64,000 bases of DNA from Micromonospora sp. C28SCA-DRY-2 (GTDB lineage Bacteria; Actinomycetota; Actinomycetes; Mycobacteriales; Micromonosporaceae): assembly GCF_030519475.1 (NCBI RefSeq), contig NZ_JAUMKD010000001.1:1240001-1304000 (forward strand), written 5' to 3'. Positions 44,541 through 55,418 of this stretch are shown piece by piece. The notes beneath the pieces are model-generated. The model was given only the letters and a program-made list of their open reading frames with translations, did no database searches and was not told the DNA's origin. How positions within the stretch are numbered: position 1 is the first letter of the stretch; each line of letters opens with the position of its first letter. The position numbers and the translations under genes were made by a program.

Positions 44541-45845
44541 GCCCGGAACGGCCGCGAGTGGCGGCTGGTCGGCCGGGCGCTGCGCGCGCAGCGCGCGGCC
44601 GAGGCGGACGGCGAGCAGCACGGCGGCCGCGACGAAGCCGGGCACCAGCAGGAACGCCAGGTGCGGCCCCACCCCGTCGGCCACCCAGCCGAGCAGCACC
44701 GGCGCGATGCCGAAGCCGACCCCCATCGAGTACGACGCCCAGCCCGCCGCCCGGTCGGCCGCCGGCCCGGCCACGGCGAGCGCGATCGAGATGGCCAGCG
44801 GGTAGTGCAGGGCGTTGCCGAGACCGAGCACCACCAGGCCGGCGACCGCGAGCCAGCCGATCGGGGCCACCCAGAATACGGTGAACCCGGTCAGCGAGAC
44901 GCCCAGCGCGGCGAGCAGCAGCGGCACCGGCCGGTACCGGAGCGCGATCCGGCCGCCGAGCAGCCGCCCGAGGAACATCCCGACGACGATCGCCGCGACC
45001 GCGGCCGAGGCGGCGCCGGCGGTCATCCCGGCGTGCGAGCGGAGCACGTCGGCGGTCCAGAGTGACAGGCACACCTCGATCGAGCCGGTGACCGCCATCA
45101 ACACCCAGGCGATCCAGTACGCCCGGGGCAGCCGCCGATCCGCCCCGCTGCCATCGCGGGCCCCGGCACCAGCCCGAACGCCGGCATCAGCCCGAACGGC
45201 GGAACCGGCCCGGGCCCCGGCACCCGCCCGAACGCCGGCACCGGCCCGGACGCCGGCACCGGCGCGGGCTCCGGGGGCGGCGGCCGGCGGGCGTACCCGG
45301 AAGGTCAGGGCGACGAGCGCGACCAGCGTGATGAGGCCGACCTCGACGGCCATCACCGGTCGCCAGCCCCAGCCGGCGTCGACGCTGGCGCCGATCACCA
45401 GCGGCGCGAGGATGCCCATGCCGGCGCAGGCGGCGTTGGCCTCGGTGAGCGCGGCCGGCGCGGCGGGGCCGTGCCGGGCGGTGAGCACGACGTTGACCCC
45501 GCTGATCACCATCATGCCGAAGGTGGCGATCACCGCGACCGCGGTGATCGTGGCCGGCAGGGCGCGGAACGTGCCCAGGGCGGCGACGCCGACCGCCACC
45601 CCGGCCAGGCCGAGCCAGGTGGCCGGTCCCCGGCCGAACCGCCGGGCCAGGGGCGCGAAGAGCGCTCCGCCGGCCAGCGAGCCGACCGCGATGCCGGTGC
45701 TGTGCAGGCCGGCGACGGCGGCCGAGGTGCCCTGCTCGTCGCGGAGCAGCGGCACGACCGGGCCGAACCCGTAGAGGAAGAAGCCCCACAGCCCCAGTTG
45801 GGCGTAGGTCAGCCAGGTGATGCAGTCACGGGTGAGGCGGGGCAC
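44538..45845 (-). CDS. MFS transporter
   Basis: Major facilitator of 435 residues with about 12 membrane segments. Between segments 6 and 7 lies a low-complexity loop of repeated AGAGVRAGAGVR-type units (about 195-240, Ala/Gly/Arg), encoded by 18-bp-like direct repeats at about 45165-45275. No clear drug or sugar signature. GTG 45845 is 7 nt after TAGCGT (45853-45858, minus strand), so likely leaderless. Substrate unknown; could be an exporter. Ends within the repeat element downstream. Confidence 0.87.
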   Translation of the reverse strand: MPRLTRDCITWLTYAQLGLWGFFLYGFGPVVPLLRDEQGTSAAVAGLHSTGIAVGSLAGGALFAPLARRFGRGPATWLGLAGVAVGVAALGTFRALPATITAVAVIATFGMMVISGVNVVLTARHGPAAPAALTEANAACAGMGILAPLVIGASVDAGWGWRPVMAVEVGLITLVALVALTFRVRPPAAAPGARAGAGVRAGAGVRAGAGARAGSAVRADAGVRAGAGARDGSGADRRLPRAYWIAWVLMAVTGSIEVCLSLWTADVLRSHAGMTAGAASAAVAAIVVGMFLGRLLGGRIALRYRPVPLLLAALGVSLTGFTVFWVAPIGWLAVAGLVVLGLGNALHYPLAISIALAVAGPAADRAAGWASYSMGVGFGIAPVLLGWVADGVGPHLAFLLVPGFVAAAVLLAVRLGRALRAQRPADQPPLAAVPG

Positions 45846-45905
45846 CGGCCTTACGCTACAAGCGCTCGGCCGGCACCCCGCCCCGGATGAGAGGCAACTC
45901 TCGGG

Positions 45906-46661
45906 TCAGCGGACGCTGCGGGCGAACTGGCGGGCGGCCCAGACCACGCCGGCGGCGGCCAGCACCGCGATGATGCTCAGCCCCTGCCAGACCTTGTCGT
46001 CGCCGAGGTTGCCGGCGAAGAGCGCGCGGGTGCCGTCGACCGCCCAGGAGAACGGGTTCCAGTCGGCGATGCCCTGCAACCAGCCGGGCGCGAAGGTGAG
46101 CGGCAGCAGGATGCCGGAGAGCAGCAGCACCGGCTGCGCCACGGTGTTCATCAGCGGGGCCAGCGCGTCCTCGCTCTTGACCTTGAGCGCCACGCCGTAG
46201 GAGACGGCCGAGGTCATCAGCGCGATCAGGGCCAGCATGAGGTACGCCAGCAGCAGGTCGCCGATGAAGACCCGCAGGTCGAACAGGAGCGCGAGCAGGG
46301 TGATGATGACCGCCTGCACGATCAGCGACACCACGTCGCGCAGCGAGCGGCCGAGCAGCAGGGCCAGCCGGCTGACCGGGGTGACCCGGGAGCGTTCGAT
46401 GACCCCGGCGCGAAGCTCGGCGATCAGGCCGAAGCCCTGGAACAGGCCGCCGAAGATGGCCAGCAGCACCAGCAGGCCGGGTACGAAGATCTTGTAGGCC
46501 TCGGCCTGGCTGGGCGCGTTCAGCGCCGGCTTGAGCAGCGGGGCGAAGAGCAGCAGGTACATCACCGGCTGGAAGACGCCGACGAAGACCCAGACCGGGT
46601 TGCGCAGCAGGAGCTGGAGCTGGCGCTGGAAGATCAGCCAGGTGTCACGGGCGAGTTTCAT
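45906..46661 (-). CDS. ABC-2 type transporter permease (DrrB-like)
   Basis: A 251-residue ABC-2 permease with about six membrane segments. N-terminal LARDTWLIFQRQLQLLLRNPVWVFVG and FGLIAELRAGVIERSRVTPVSRLALLLGRSLRDV match the DrrB/daunorubicin-resistance type. It follows the ATPase gene by 21 bp on the same strand, forming one exporter. A GGAG site precedes ATG 46661. Likely exports a hydrophobic drug, lipid or antibiotic. Confidence 0.9.
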   Translation of the reverse strand: MKLARDTWLIFQRQLQLLLRNPVWVFVGVFQPVMYLLLFAPLLKPALNAPSQAEAYKIFVPGLLVLLAIFGGLFQGFGLIAELRAGVIERSRVTPVSRLALLLGRSLRDVVSLIVQAVIITLLALLFDLRVFIGDLLLAYLMLALIALMTSAVSYGVALKVKSEDALAPLMNTVAQPVLLLSGILLPLTFAPGWLQGIADWNPFSWAVDGTRALFAGNLGDDKVWQGLSIIAVLAAAGVVWAARQFARSVR

Positions 46662-46682
46662 GAGGTCTCTCCGGGTCTCGGG

Positions 46683-47642
46683 TCAGGACTCGCGCAGCGA
46701 GCGGCCGGTCTTGGTGAGGAAGACGTCGTCGAGGCTGGGCCGGTGCAGCTCGATGGAGCTCAGCGCCAGGCCGGCGTTGTCCACCCGGCGCAGGATCTGC
46801 GGGATGGCGGTGGCCCCCTCGTCGACGTAGAGCCGCAGCCCGCCCTCGTCGGCGGTCTCCAGCTTGTTGACGTACGGCTCGCTGTCGAGCAGTTGCGCGG
46901 CCTGCGGGGTGGCCGCGACGTCCAGCCCGAGCAGCACGACGTCGCCGGAGATCTCGCGCTTCAGGTCGGCCGGGGTGCCCTCGGCGACCACCTCGCCGTG
47001 GTCCATGATCGCGATCCGGTCGCAGAGCGCGTCGGCCTCGTCCAGGTAGTGGGTGGTGATGAAGACAGTCATCCCCTCGGTACGCAGCCGCCGGATCTCG
47101 TCCCACATGTGCGCCCGGCTCTGCGGGTCGAGGCCGGTGGTCGGCTCGTCCAGGAAGACGATCTTCGGCTCGTGGATGATGCCGAGGGCGATCTCGACCC
47201 GCCGGCGCTGGCCGCCGGAGTAGGTCTTGCACTTGCGGTCGGCGTACTCGCTGAGCTGGAAGGCGTCCAGGGCGCGGGCGGCCCGGCGGTGCGCCTCGGC
47301 CTTGCCGATGCCGTACATCCGGGCGTGCAGCACCAGCTCCTCGCGGGCGGTGGACTCGTCCCAGGTGCTGCCACCCTGGGCCACGTAGCCGATCCGGCGG
47401 CGCACCTCGGCCGGATCCTTGCGCAGGTCGGCCCCGGCGATGGTGGCCTCGCCGCCGTCGGGCTCGATCAGCGTGGCCAGCATCCGCAGGGTGGTCGTCT
47501 TGCCGGCGCCGTTCGGGCCGAGGAAGCCGAAGATCTCGCCCTCGGCGACCTGCAGGTCGACCCCGCGCACCGCCTCGACGGTCTTCGTCTCCCGACCGGC
47601 GCGGGAGCGGAACGACTTCCGCAACCCTCTGGTCTCGATCAT
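46683..47642 (-). CDS. ABC transporter ATP-binding protein (DrrA-like)
   Basis: ATPase of an ABC-2 exporter, 319 residues. Walker A is in FGFLGPNGAGKTTTLRML, the Q-loop in IGYVAQGGSTWDE, signature KTYSGGQRRRVEIAL, Walker B IVFLDEPTTGLDP, and H-loop FITTHYLDEADALCDRI. A 90-residue C-terminal part follows. ATG 47642 has AGGAGCAG upstream; the longer frame adds poor sequence. It lies downstream of a PadR gene, with a candidate promoter and a palindrome in the gap, so PadR may repress it. Confidence 0.93.
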   Translation of the reverse strand: MIETRGLRKSFRSRAGRETKTVEAVRGVDLQVAEGEIFGFLGPNGAGKTTTLRMLATLIEPDGGEATIAGADLRKDPAEVRRRIGYVAQGGSTWDESTAREELVLHARMYGIGKAEAHRRAARALDAFQLSEYADRKCKTYSGGQRRRVEIALGIIHEPKIVFLDEPTTGLDPQSRAHMWDEIRRLRTEGMTVFITTHYLDEADALCDRIAIMDHGEVVAEGTPADLKREISGDVVLLGLDVAATPQAAQLLDSEPYVNKLETADEGGLRLYVDEGATAIPQILRRVDNAGLALSSIELHRPSLDDVFLTKTGRSLRES

Positions 47643-47734
47643 CTCTGCTCCTGGTCGTCCGGGCCGGCGGCGGCCGGCCGGCTGTCCCCTGGGGACGGAC
47701 GCCGGACGGCGCGCGTTCCCCCGTGTACCGCGAA

Positions 47735-47771
47735 AGGCTAACGCGATATAGCTTCTGTGGTCAACGTTGAC
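47735..47771 (-). promoter_or_regulatory. candidate DrrAB promoter with overlapping palindrome
   Basis: Minus strand: TTGACC (47759-47764), 18 nt, TAGCCT (47735-47740), a good SigA-like promoter reading toward the ATPase gene. The perfect palindrome GTCAACGTTGAC at 47760-47771 overlaps the -35 box, so a dimeric regulator such as PadR could block it. A TATATC lies in the spacer. Confidence 0.5.
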
Positions 47772-48400
47772 TATTCGGTTGCGGAGCCACGGCTCGAGTG
47801 CCCGTCCTCCTGCCACCCGTTCCAACCCTCCGCCTCCGCCACCCCATCAGGCAGGTACGACACACCCGAGTCGATGCGTTCGGCGACCCGCTCGCACCAG
47901 GCCGCCTCAGTCTCCGCCCGGGCCACCCAGAGCTCGAACATCCAGGCCACGTGCGCCGGCTTGCTGGCCCGGATCCAGTCGGACTCCAGCGACGCGCGGG
48001 TCGAGTCGGCGGTGGCCCGCATCAGGTTGGCCCGGTTACGCAGGGCCGCCGCCGCCTCCTGCCGGGGCAGCGCGGGCAGGAAGGAGAACGCGGCCAGGAA
48101 CGGGTCCTGCGGCTGGTGCACCTGCCACCACTGGCCGCGCAGCAGCGTCTCGAACTCGTCCTCGCCCTTGGCGGTGACCTCGTACGTGGTGCGGGCCGGC
48201 CGGGCGCCCACCTGCTCGGTGGCCACCTCGCGCAGCAGCCCCTCCTCGGTCAGCTTGCGCAGGGCGTGGTAGATCGATCCCGGTTGCACGTTCGCCCATC
48301 TGTCGGCGCTCCAACTGAGCAGCTCGCGGCGGACGTCGTAGCCGTGCACCGGCTGCATCCAGCGGACCAGGCCGAGGATCATCATTCGCGTGGCAGACAC
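47771..48400 (-). CDS. PadR-family transcriptional regulator
   Basis: A 209-residue regulator of the PadR/Vir type. Winged helix near residues 6-85: MMILGLVRWMQPVHGYDVRRELLSW (family HGYDVRREL), VQPGSIYHALRKLTEEGLL, TTYEVTAKGEDEF. A helical C-terminal domain follows. GTG 48400 is chosen for TACGCT at 48407-48412, 6 nt away; ATG 48385 is the alternative. A much longer frame upstream is antisense to accA. It stands just before the DrrAB-type genes and probably regulates them. Confidence 0.9.
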   Translation of the reverse strand: MSATRMMILGLVRWMQPVHGYDVRRELLSWSADRWANVQPGSIYHALRKLTEEGLLREVATEQVGARPARTTYEVTAKGEDEFETLLRGQWWQVHQPQDPFLAAFSFLPALPRQEAAAALRNRANLMRATADSTRASLESDWIRASKPAHVAWMFELWVARAETEAAWCERVAERIDSGVSYLPDGVAEAEGWNGWQEDGHSSRGSATE

Positions 48401-48406
48401 CGACCA

Positions 48407-48412
48407 AGCGTA
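48407..48412 (-). promoter_or_regulatory. candidate -10 box for leaderless padR
   Basis: TACGCT on the minus strand, 6 nt before GTG 48400, in a locally AT-rich stretch. Confidence 0.5.
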
Positions 48413-48489
48413 ATAAACAAGTTTGACTAACTGCCCTCCGGACAGTGCGGCATCCCACACTGAGCGATCGTTAGGGCCATCAGGGTGGC

Positions 48490-48527
48490 CGATACACTCC
48501 CGGTCAGTAACCTCCCGGGAGGAGCCC
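48490..48527 (+). promoter_or_regulatory. promoter and ribosome site of the carboxylase alpha gene
   Basis: TACACT at 48492-48497 is a good -10 box. GGGAGGAG (48518-48525) is the ribosome site before GTG 48533. Together they favour that start over the in-frame GTG at 48485, which lies upstream of the -10 box. Confidence 0.5.
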
Positions 48528-48532
48528 CCAAG

Positions 48533-50284
48533 GTGCGCAAGGTACTCATCGCCAACCGCGGCGAGATCGCCGTACGCGTCATCCGCGCCTGCCGTGACGC
48601 CGGTCTGGGCAGCGTCGCTGTCTACGCCGACTCCGACCGGGACGCCCTGCACGCCACGCTGGCCGACGAGGCGTACGCCCTCGGCGGAGACACCGCCGCC
48701 GAGAGCTACCTGCGCATCGACAAGCTGATCGACGTCGCCGCCCGGTCCGGGGCGGACGCCGTCCACCCCGGCTACGGCTTCCTCTCCGAGAACGCCGACT
48801 TCGCCCAGGCCGTCATCGACGCCGGGCTCACCTGGATCGGCCCCACCCCGCAGGCGATCCGCGACCTCGGCGACAAGGTGACCGCCCGGCACATCGCCCA
48901 GCGCGCCGGCGCCCCCCTGGTCCCCGGCACCCCGGACCCGGTGGGCAGCGCCGACGAGGTGATCGCTTTCGCTGTCGACCACGGCCTGCCGGTGGCCATC
49001 AAGGCCGCCTTCGGCGGCGGCGGCCGCGGCCTGAAGGTCGCCCGCACCATGGAGGAGATCCCGCACCTGTTCGAGTCGGCCACCCGCGAGGCGGTCGCCG
49101 CGTTCGGTCGGGGCGAGTGCTTCGTCGAGCGCTACCTGGACAAGCCCCGCCACGTCGAGGCGCAGGTGCTGGCCGACCAGCACGGCAACGTGATCGTGGT
49201 GGGCACCCGCGACTGCTCGCTCCAGCGCCGGCACCAGAAGCTGGTCGAGGAGGCCCCCGCGCCGTTCCTCACCGACGCGCAGCGCGCCCAGATCCACGAC
49301 AGCGCCAAGGCGATCTGCCGGGAGGCCGGCTACCACGGCGCCGGCACGGTGGAGTACCTGGTCGGCGCGGACGGCACCATCTCCTTCCTGGAGGTGAACA
49401 CCCGCCTCCAGGTGGAGCACCCGGTCACCGAGGAGACCGCCGGCATCGACCTGGTCCGCGAGCAGTTCCGGATCGCCGACGGCGAGAAGCTGCGGTTCAC
49501 CGCGGACCCGACGCCGCGCGGGCACGCCATCGAGTTCCGGATCAACGGCGAGGACCCGGGCCGCAACTTCCTGCCCGCCCCCGGCACGGTCACCGCGCTA
49601 CGGCTGCCGAGCGGCCCGGGCGTGCGGGTGGACACCGGCATCTCGGCCGGCGACGTGATCGGCGGCAACTTCGACTCGCTGCTGGCCAAGGTGATCATCA
49701 CGGGTGAGACCCGCACCGAGGCGCTGGAGCGGGCCCGCCGGGCGCTGGACGAGATGGTCGTCGAGGGGATGGCCACCGCGCTGCCGTTCCACCGGCTGGT
49801 GGTGCGGGACGAGGCGTTCACCGCCGAGCCGTTCACCGTGCACACCCGCTGGATCGAGACCGAGTTCGACAACACCGTCCCGCCGTTCACCGCCGCCGCC
49901 GGCGCCGCCGAGGCGCCGGCCGAGCGGGAGACCGTCGTGGTCGAGGTCGGCGGGAAGCGGCTGGAGGTCACCCTCCCGGCCGGCCTCGGCGGGGGTACGG
50001 CCACCGCCGCGCCCGCCGCCCGCAAGCCGGCCCGCCGGGGCGGCGGGGCCAAGACCGGCACCGCGGTCAGCGGCGACGCGCTCACCTCCCCGATGCAGGG
50101 CACCATCGTCAAGATCGCGGTGGCCGACGGCGACACGGTGGCCGAGGGCGACCTGGTCGTGGTGCTCGAGGCGATGAAGATGGAGCAGCCGCTGCACGCC
50201 CACAAGGCCGGTACGGTCAGCGGCCTGAACGCCGAGGTCGGCGCGGTGATCACCGCGGGCGCGGCCATCTGCACCATCGCCTGA
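48533..50284 (+). CDS. accA: acyl-CoA carboxylase alpha subunit (biotin carboxylase plus carrier)
   Basis: ATP-dependent biotin carboxylase fused to the biotin carrier domain, 583 residues. N-terminal [23 protein letters not shown]-grasp with [58 protein letters not shown], then biotin carboxylase C-domain. A linker rich in Ala and Arg precedes the carrier, whose biotin Lys is in EAMKME at about residue 549. It pairs with accD (29992) and accE (39586) to make malonyl-, methylmalonyl- or longer acyl-CoA for lipids and polyketides. BirA at 29011 would modify it. Confidence 0.96.
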   Translation: MRKVLIANRGEIAVRVIRACRDAGLGSVAVYADSDRDALHATLADEAYALGGDTAAESYLRIDKLIDVAARSGADAVHPGYGFLSENADFAQAVIDAGLTWIGPTPQAIRDLGDKVTARHIAQRAGAPLVPGTPDPVGSADEVIAFAVDHGLPVAIKAAFGGGGRGLKVARTMEEIPHLFESATREAVAAFGRGECFVERYLDKPRHVEAQVLADQHGNVIVVGTRDCSLQRRHQKLVEEAPAPFLTDAQRAQIHDSAKAICREAGYHGAGTVEYLVGADGTISFLEVNTRLQVEHPVTEETAGIDLVREQFRIADGEKLRFTADPTPRGHAIEFRINGEDPGRNFLPAPGTVTALRLPSGPGVRVDTGISAGDVIGGNFDSLLAKVIITGETRTEALERARRALDEMVVEGMATALPFHRLVVRDEAFTAEPFTVHTRWIETEFDNTVPPFTAAAGAAEAPAERETVVVEVGGKRLEVTLPAGLGGGTATAAPAARKPARRGGGAKTGTAVSGDALTSPMQGTIVKIAVADGDTVAEGDLVVVLEAMKMEQPLHAHKAGTVSGLNAEVGAVITAGAAICTIA

Positions 50285-50437
50285 CCGAGGGCGGGCGACC
50301 GCTCCCCGTTTCACCCACCCCGGCAGAACGCCTCCCGGCCGGGTCGAGCCGCACCGTCGCCGGGCCACCGGGCGTGCCCTGCCGTCCGGCCGGTCCGGCG
50401 GCCGCACCCGGGCCGGTCGCGGGGGTTTCGGCGCCGG

Positions 50438-51331
50438 TCAGCGCAGGGTTTCGGCGGCCACCGCGCGGACGGCTGCGGTGAGGGCGTTCAGCACGTCCGA
50501 TTCCAGCCGCCAGTGCTGCCAGTAGAGCGGGATGTCCAGGTGCCGGCCGGGCGCCAGGTCCACACAGCGCCCGGTGGTCAGGTCGGCGGCGGCGATCTGC
50601 TCGGGCACCAGGCTCCAGCCGAGGCCTAGCCGGATCGCCTCGCTGAAGGCGGGCACCGACGGCACGTAGTGCACCGGCGGCTCCAGCGGGTGGCCGGTGA
50701 CGGCGCGCAGGAACCGGTGCTGCACCCGGTCCTTGCGGTCGAAGACCACCAGCGGCGCCGCGGTCACCGCCTCCGTGGTGAGCCCGTCGGCGAAGTGGGC
50801 CGCCGCGAACTCGGGGGTGGCCAGCGCCTGGTAGCGCATCGCGCCGAGCCGGATCACCCGGCACCCCTGCACCGCCTCGCGTTGGGCGGTGACGGCCGCC
50901 GTCACCGAGCCGTCGCGGAGCAGCTCGGTGGTGTGGTCCTGGTCGTCCTGGCGCAGGTCGAAGAAGAGCCCCGACCGCTGCGGCAGCCGGGCCAGCGCGG
51001 CCGGGAACCAGGTGGCCAGCGAATCCGCGTTGACCACCACGGCGACCCTGGTCCGGCCGCCGCCGGTCAACGGGCCGCGCGCGTCGGCCAGCGCCTCGCG
51101 CTCCAGCAGCGCGAGCTGCCCGGCGAGCCGCAGCAGCGGCCGCCCGGCCTCGGTCGCCGAGCAGGGCCGGGTACGCCGGACCAGCACCTGGCCGACGGTC
51201 TCCTCCAGCGCCTTCACCCGCTGGCTGACCGCGGACGGGGTGATGTGCAGCAGCCGGGCCGCCGCCTCGAAGCTGCCCTCGGCGACCACCGCGGCGAGCG
51301 TCCGCAGCTGCGCCGAGTCCAGACCCTCCAT
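50438..51331 (-). CDS. LysR-family regulator, ArgP/LysG type
   Basis: A 297-residue LysR protein. Winged helix near 3-60: LDSAQLRTLAAVVAEGSFEAAARLLHITPSAVSQRVKALEETVGQVLVRR. The effector domain follows. It is divergent from a LysE/ArgO exporter, so it is probably the lysine/arginine-sensing activator (LysG/ArgP). ATG 51331 stands 6 nt after TAAGCT (51338-51343, minus). The stretch 50285-50437 behind accA is noncoding with no feature I can name. Confidence 0.9.
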   Translation of the reverse strand: MEGLDSAQLRTLAAVVAEGSFEAAARLLHITPSAVSQRVKALEETVGQVLVRRTRPCSATEAGRPLLRLAGQLALLEREALADARGPLTGGGRTRVAVVVNADSLATWFPAALARLPQRSGLFFDLRQDDQDHTTELLRDGSVTAAVTAQREAVQGCRVIRLGAMRYQALATPEFAAAHFADGLTTEAVTAAPLVVFDRKDRVQHRFLRAVTGHPLEPPVHYVPSVPAFSEAIRLGLGWSLVPEQIAAADLTTGRCVDLAPGRHLDIPLYWQHWRLESDVLNALTAAVRAVAAETLR

Positions 51332-51337
51332 AAGTTC

Positions 51338-51394
51338 AGCTTAAGCCACCTCAGGATCTTTAGCTGGACTGATGTTCGGCGGCGGCTCTAGCGT
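51338..51394. promoter_or_regulatory. divergent leaderless promoters, ArgP-type and LysE-type genes
   Basis: TAAGCT (51338-51343, minus strand) lies 6 nt from ATG 51331. TAGCGT (51389-51394, plus strand) lies 7 nt from GTG 51402. The 45 bp between the two boxes probably binds the LysR protein, since its targets are normally upstream of the exporter gene. Confidence 0.45.
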
Positions 51395-51401
51395 CGTCGC
51401 C

Positions 51402-53529
<2,128 letters not shown>

Positions 53530-53537
53530 ACGGCCGG

Positions 53538-53570
53538 TCGGTACGGCGTCCGGCCCGGACGCCGTACCGA
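53538..53570. terminator. bidirectional hairpin terminator
   Basis: Perfect 15-bp stem (TCGGTACGGCGTCCG at 53538-53552, complement 53556-53570), 3-nt loop. It lies between convergent guaB1 (stop 53529) and the GH18 gene (stop 53571), and covers nearly the whole 41-bp gap. Confidence 0.8.
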
Positions 53571-54701
53571 TCAGCTCTGCCGCAGCGGCGGCATCGGCAC
53601 CGGGACGTCCAGCGCGGTGGCGCCGGCACCGACGCCGCCCTCGCAGGTGTACGGCGGCACCGTGCCGATCCCCCGGGTGGCGGGGCGTTCGGCGGCCCAG
53701 AACATGAAGCCGAGCATGCCGGCGGTCGCGCCCGCGCCGTTCGGGGCGACCGTCTGCACGTACGGGGCGGTGGCCCGCTGGACCGACGTGGCCCAGTCCA
53801 CGCACTCGGGCAGCGGCCGACCGCCGTAGGCGATGTAGATGCCGCCGGTGAACTTGGCCGGGGCCAGCGGCGGCACCGGGGGGCTGTACTGCGGCTTGCC
53901 GTCGACGTGTTCCTGCCAGTTGGCCTGCGCGCTGCTCGCCGAGGCGGGCCGGGCGGTCACCATCGCGTTGGCGTAGTCGAGCACCGGCCGGTCGGTGCGC
54001 AGCCAGTCGGCGGTCGCCTTGCGGTTCAGCGCGATCAGCCAGCGGTCACCGGCCGCCACGTCGATGGTGAGCCGGGCCTGCGGCCGGGCGCCGGTGGCGT
54101 CGTACGGGTGCACCGCCCGGTAGGCGTCGATGAACGCCTGGAGCGCGGTGAGGTTCGGGTCGGTGTTCTGCTCGTAGTCGATCTCGATGCCGACGCCGAG
54201 CCGGGTGGCCACCGCGGCGGCGCGCTGGCCGAACAGCGTCGGGTTCTCCGCGAGCGCGGCGTCCCAGTCGTCGGTGTAGGTGATCCCGCCGATGGAGAGC
54301 ATGACCCGGATGCCCCGCGAGGTGAAGTAGTTGACGATCTCGGGGGTCATCCCCCGCGGCACCCCGTCCAGGGTGGCCTGGTCGGTGGTCTGCCGCAGCA
54401 GTGCCAGCGGGTTGACGAAGCTGAGCACCACCAGGTTGACCGAGGGGCGGCCGTCGCCCCGGTCGACCAACCAGCGGTTCTGGGCGTCGAACTCGGCGAC
54501 GCTGCGGACCGTGCCCCAGGTGCAGAAGTCGTTGCCGCAGTGCCACGCGCCGTAGATCTGCACCGGGGTCGCGGCCCGGGTCGTCGGGCCGGCCCCGGAC
54601 GCGGTGCCGGCCGGCGAGCGGGGGGCTGGGCCGGCGGCGGCCGGCGGGGCCGCCGTGGCCAGGAGGAGCAGGGCCACCACGAGCAGGACGGACCGTCGCA
54701 T
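53571..54701 (-). CDS. secreted GH18 family (chitinase-like) protein
   Basis: Secreted glycoside hydrolase family 18 protein of 376 residues with a Sec signal (about 1-23). A Pro/Ser linker leads to the barrel. Landmarks: RVMLSIGGITYTDDWDAAL (family SxGG strand), then the active-site strand LGVGIEIDYEQN, where the standard DGxDxDxE is altered to G-x-E-I-D-Y-E with the catalytic Glu kept. Late MLGFMFWAAERPA. It may cleave chitin or another GlcNAc polymer. GGAGG precedes ATG 54701, and a TTGACC promoter-like box lies upstream on the minus strand. Confidence 0.85.
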   Translation of the reverse strand: MRRSVLLVVALLLLATAAPPAAAGPAPRSPAGTASGAGPTTRAATPVQIYGAWHCGNDFCTWGTVRSVAEFDAQNRWLVDRGDGRPSVNLVVLSFVNPLALLRQTTDQATLDGVPRGMTPEIVNYFTSRGIRVMLSIGGITYTDDWDAALAENPTLFGQRAAAVATRLGVGIEIDYEQNTDPNLTALQAFIDAYRAVHPYDATGARPQARLTIDVAAGDRWLIALNRKATADWLRTDRPVLDYANAMVTARPASASSAQANWQEHVDGKPQYSPPVPPLAPAKFTGGIYIAYGGRPLPECVDWATSVQRATAPYVQTVAPNGAGATAGMLGFMFWAAERPATRGIGTVPPYTCEGGVGAGATALDVPVPMPPLRQS

Positions 54702-54757
54702 CGGGCACCTCCGCGAGGCATCGGTGCACCTTGTTTACAGTAAGGCCGTCACATAGG

Positions 54758-55333
54758 TCAATGTCCGCCCGGAGACCAGGCGAAGAGGCGGGAGATCACT
54801 GTCCGGGCCGCCCCGCGCGGATCGCCGCCGATCCGGGCCGGCAGCGCGCCGGAGAGCCAGAGCGTGGCGAAGCCGTGCACGATCGACCAGGCCGCCAGCG
54901 CGTCCGGCCCCGGGTCGACCGCCCGCCGGCCCGGCAGCGCCGCCACTCCCGAGTAGAGCGCCGCGCGGGCCCGCGCGTTGGCGGCCCGCACCTCGGCGGC
55001 GTCGGCCCGGTAGAGCTCGGGGCGGAACATCACCTCGAAGTGGGCGCGGTGCCGGACCGCGAAGTCGACGTACGCCACACCGGCCTCCAGCATGTCGTCG
55101 CCGGCGCCGTGCAACCGGTCGGCCAGCAGGTCGAAGCCCTCGACGGCGAGCGCGGTGAGCAATCCCGCCTTGTCGCCGAAGTGGTGTGCCGGCGCGGCGT
55201 GCGAGACGCCGGCCCGGCGGGCCAGGTCACGCAGGCTGAGCGCCGTGACGCCGGACTCCTCGATCGCCTGCACCGCCGCCGCGAGCAGGGCGCGCCGCAG
55301 GTCGCCGTGATGGTAGCCAGGTTTGCCGGTCAT
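54758..55333 (-). CDS. TetR-family regulator (WHG-type)
   Basis: A 191-residue TetR protein. N-terminal HTH: YHHGDLRRALLAAAVQAIEESGVTALSLRDLARRAGVSHAAPAHHFGDKAGLLTAL. The C-terminal part (YVDFAVRHRAHFEVMFRPELYR) is the WHG type. ATG 55333 is 6 nt after TAGGAT (55340-55345, minus), so leaderless. It is divergent from a DoxX gene, with two operator-like dyads between them. Confidence 0.9.
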   Translation of the reverse strand: MTGKPGYHHGDLRRALLAAAVQAIEESGVTALSLRDLARRAGVSHAAPAHHFGDKAGLLTALAVEGFDLLADRLHGAGDDMLEAGVAYVDFAVRHRAHFEVMFRPELYRADAAEVRAANARARAALYSGVAALPGRRAVDPGPDALAAWSIVHGFATLWLSGALPARIGGDPRGAARTVISRLFAWSPGGH

Positions 55334-55339
55334 GCGACG

Positions 55340-55399
55340 ATCCTATCTTTCCATTGACAAGATGCCACCGTAGCCGGCAATCTTGTCGGCGACAAGATT
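55340..55399. promoter_or_regulatory. TetR operators between TetR and DoxX genes
   Basis: A perfect dyad at 55379-55399 has 9-bp arms (AATCTTGTC and GACAAGATT) around GGC. A related imperfect dyad lies at 55345-55363 (ATCTTTCC-ATT-GACAAGAT). Their centres are 35 bp apart. The second abuts the TetR -10 box (TAGGAT, 55340-55345) and the first precedes the DoxX ribosome site. Expected to be bound by the TetR protein to repress both genes. Confidence 0.75.
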
Positions 55400-55418
55400 C
55401 GTTCCCTGGGAGGTACCG

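Noticed and set aside
48401..49525. Upstream extension of padR (to 584 codons)
   Set aside because: Antisense to the carboxylase alpha gene; the PadR domain starts at about 48,385.
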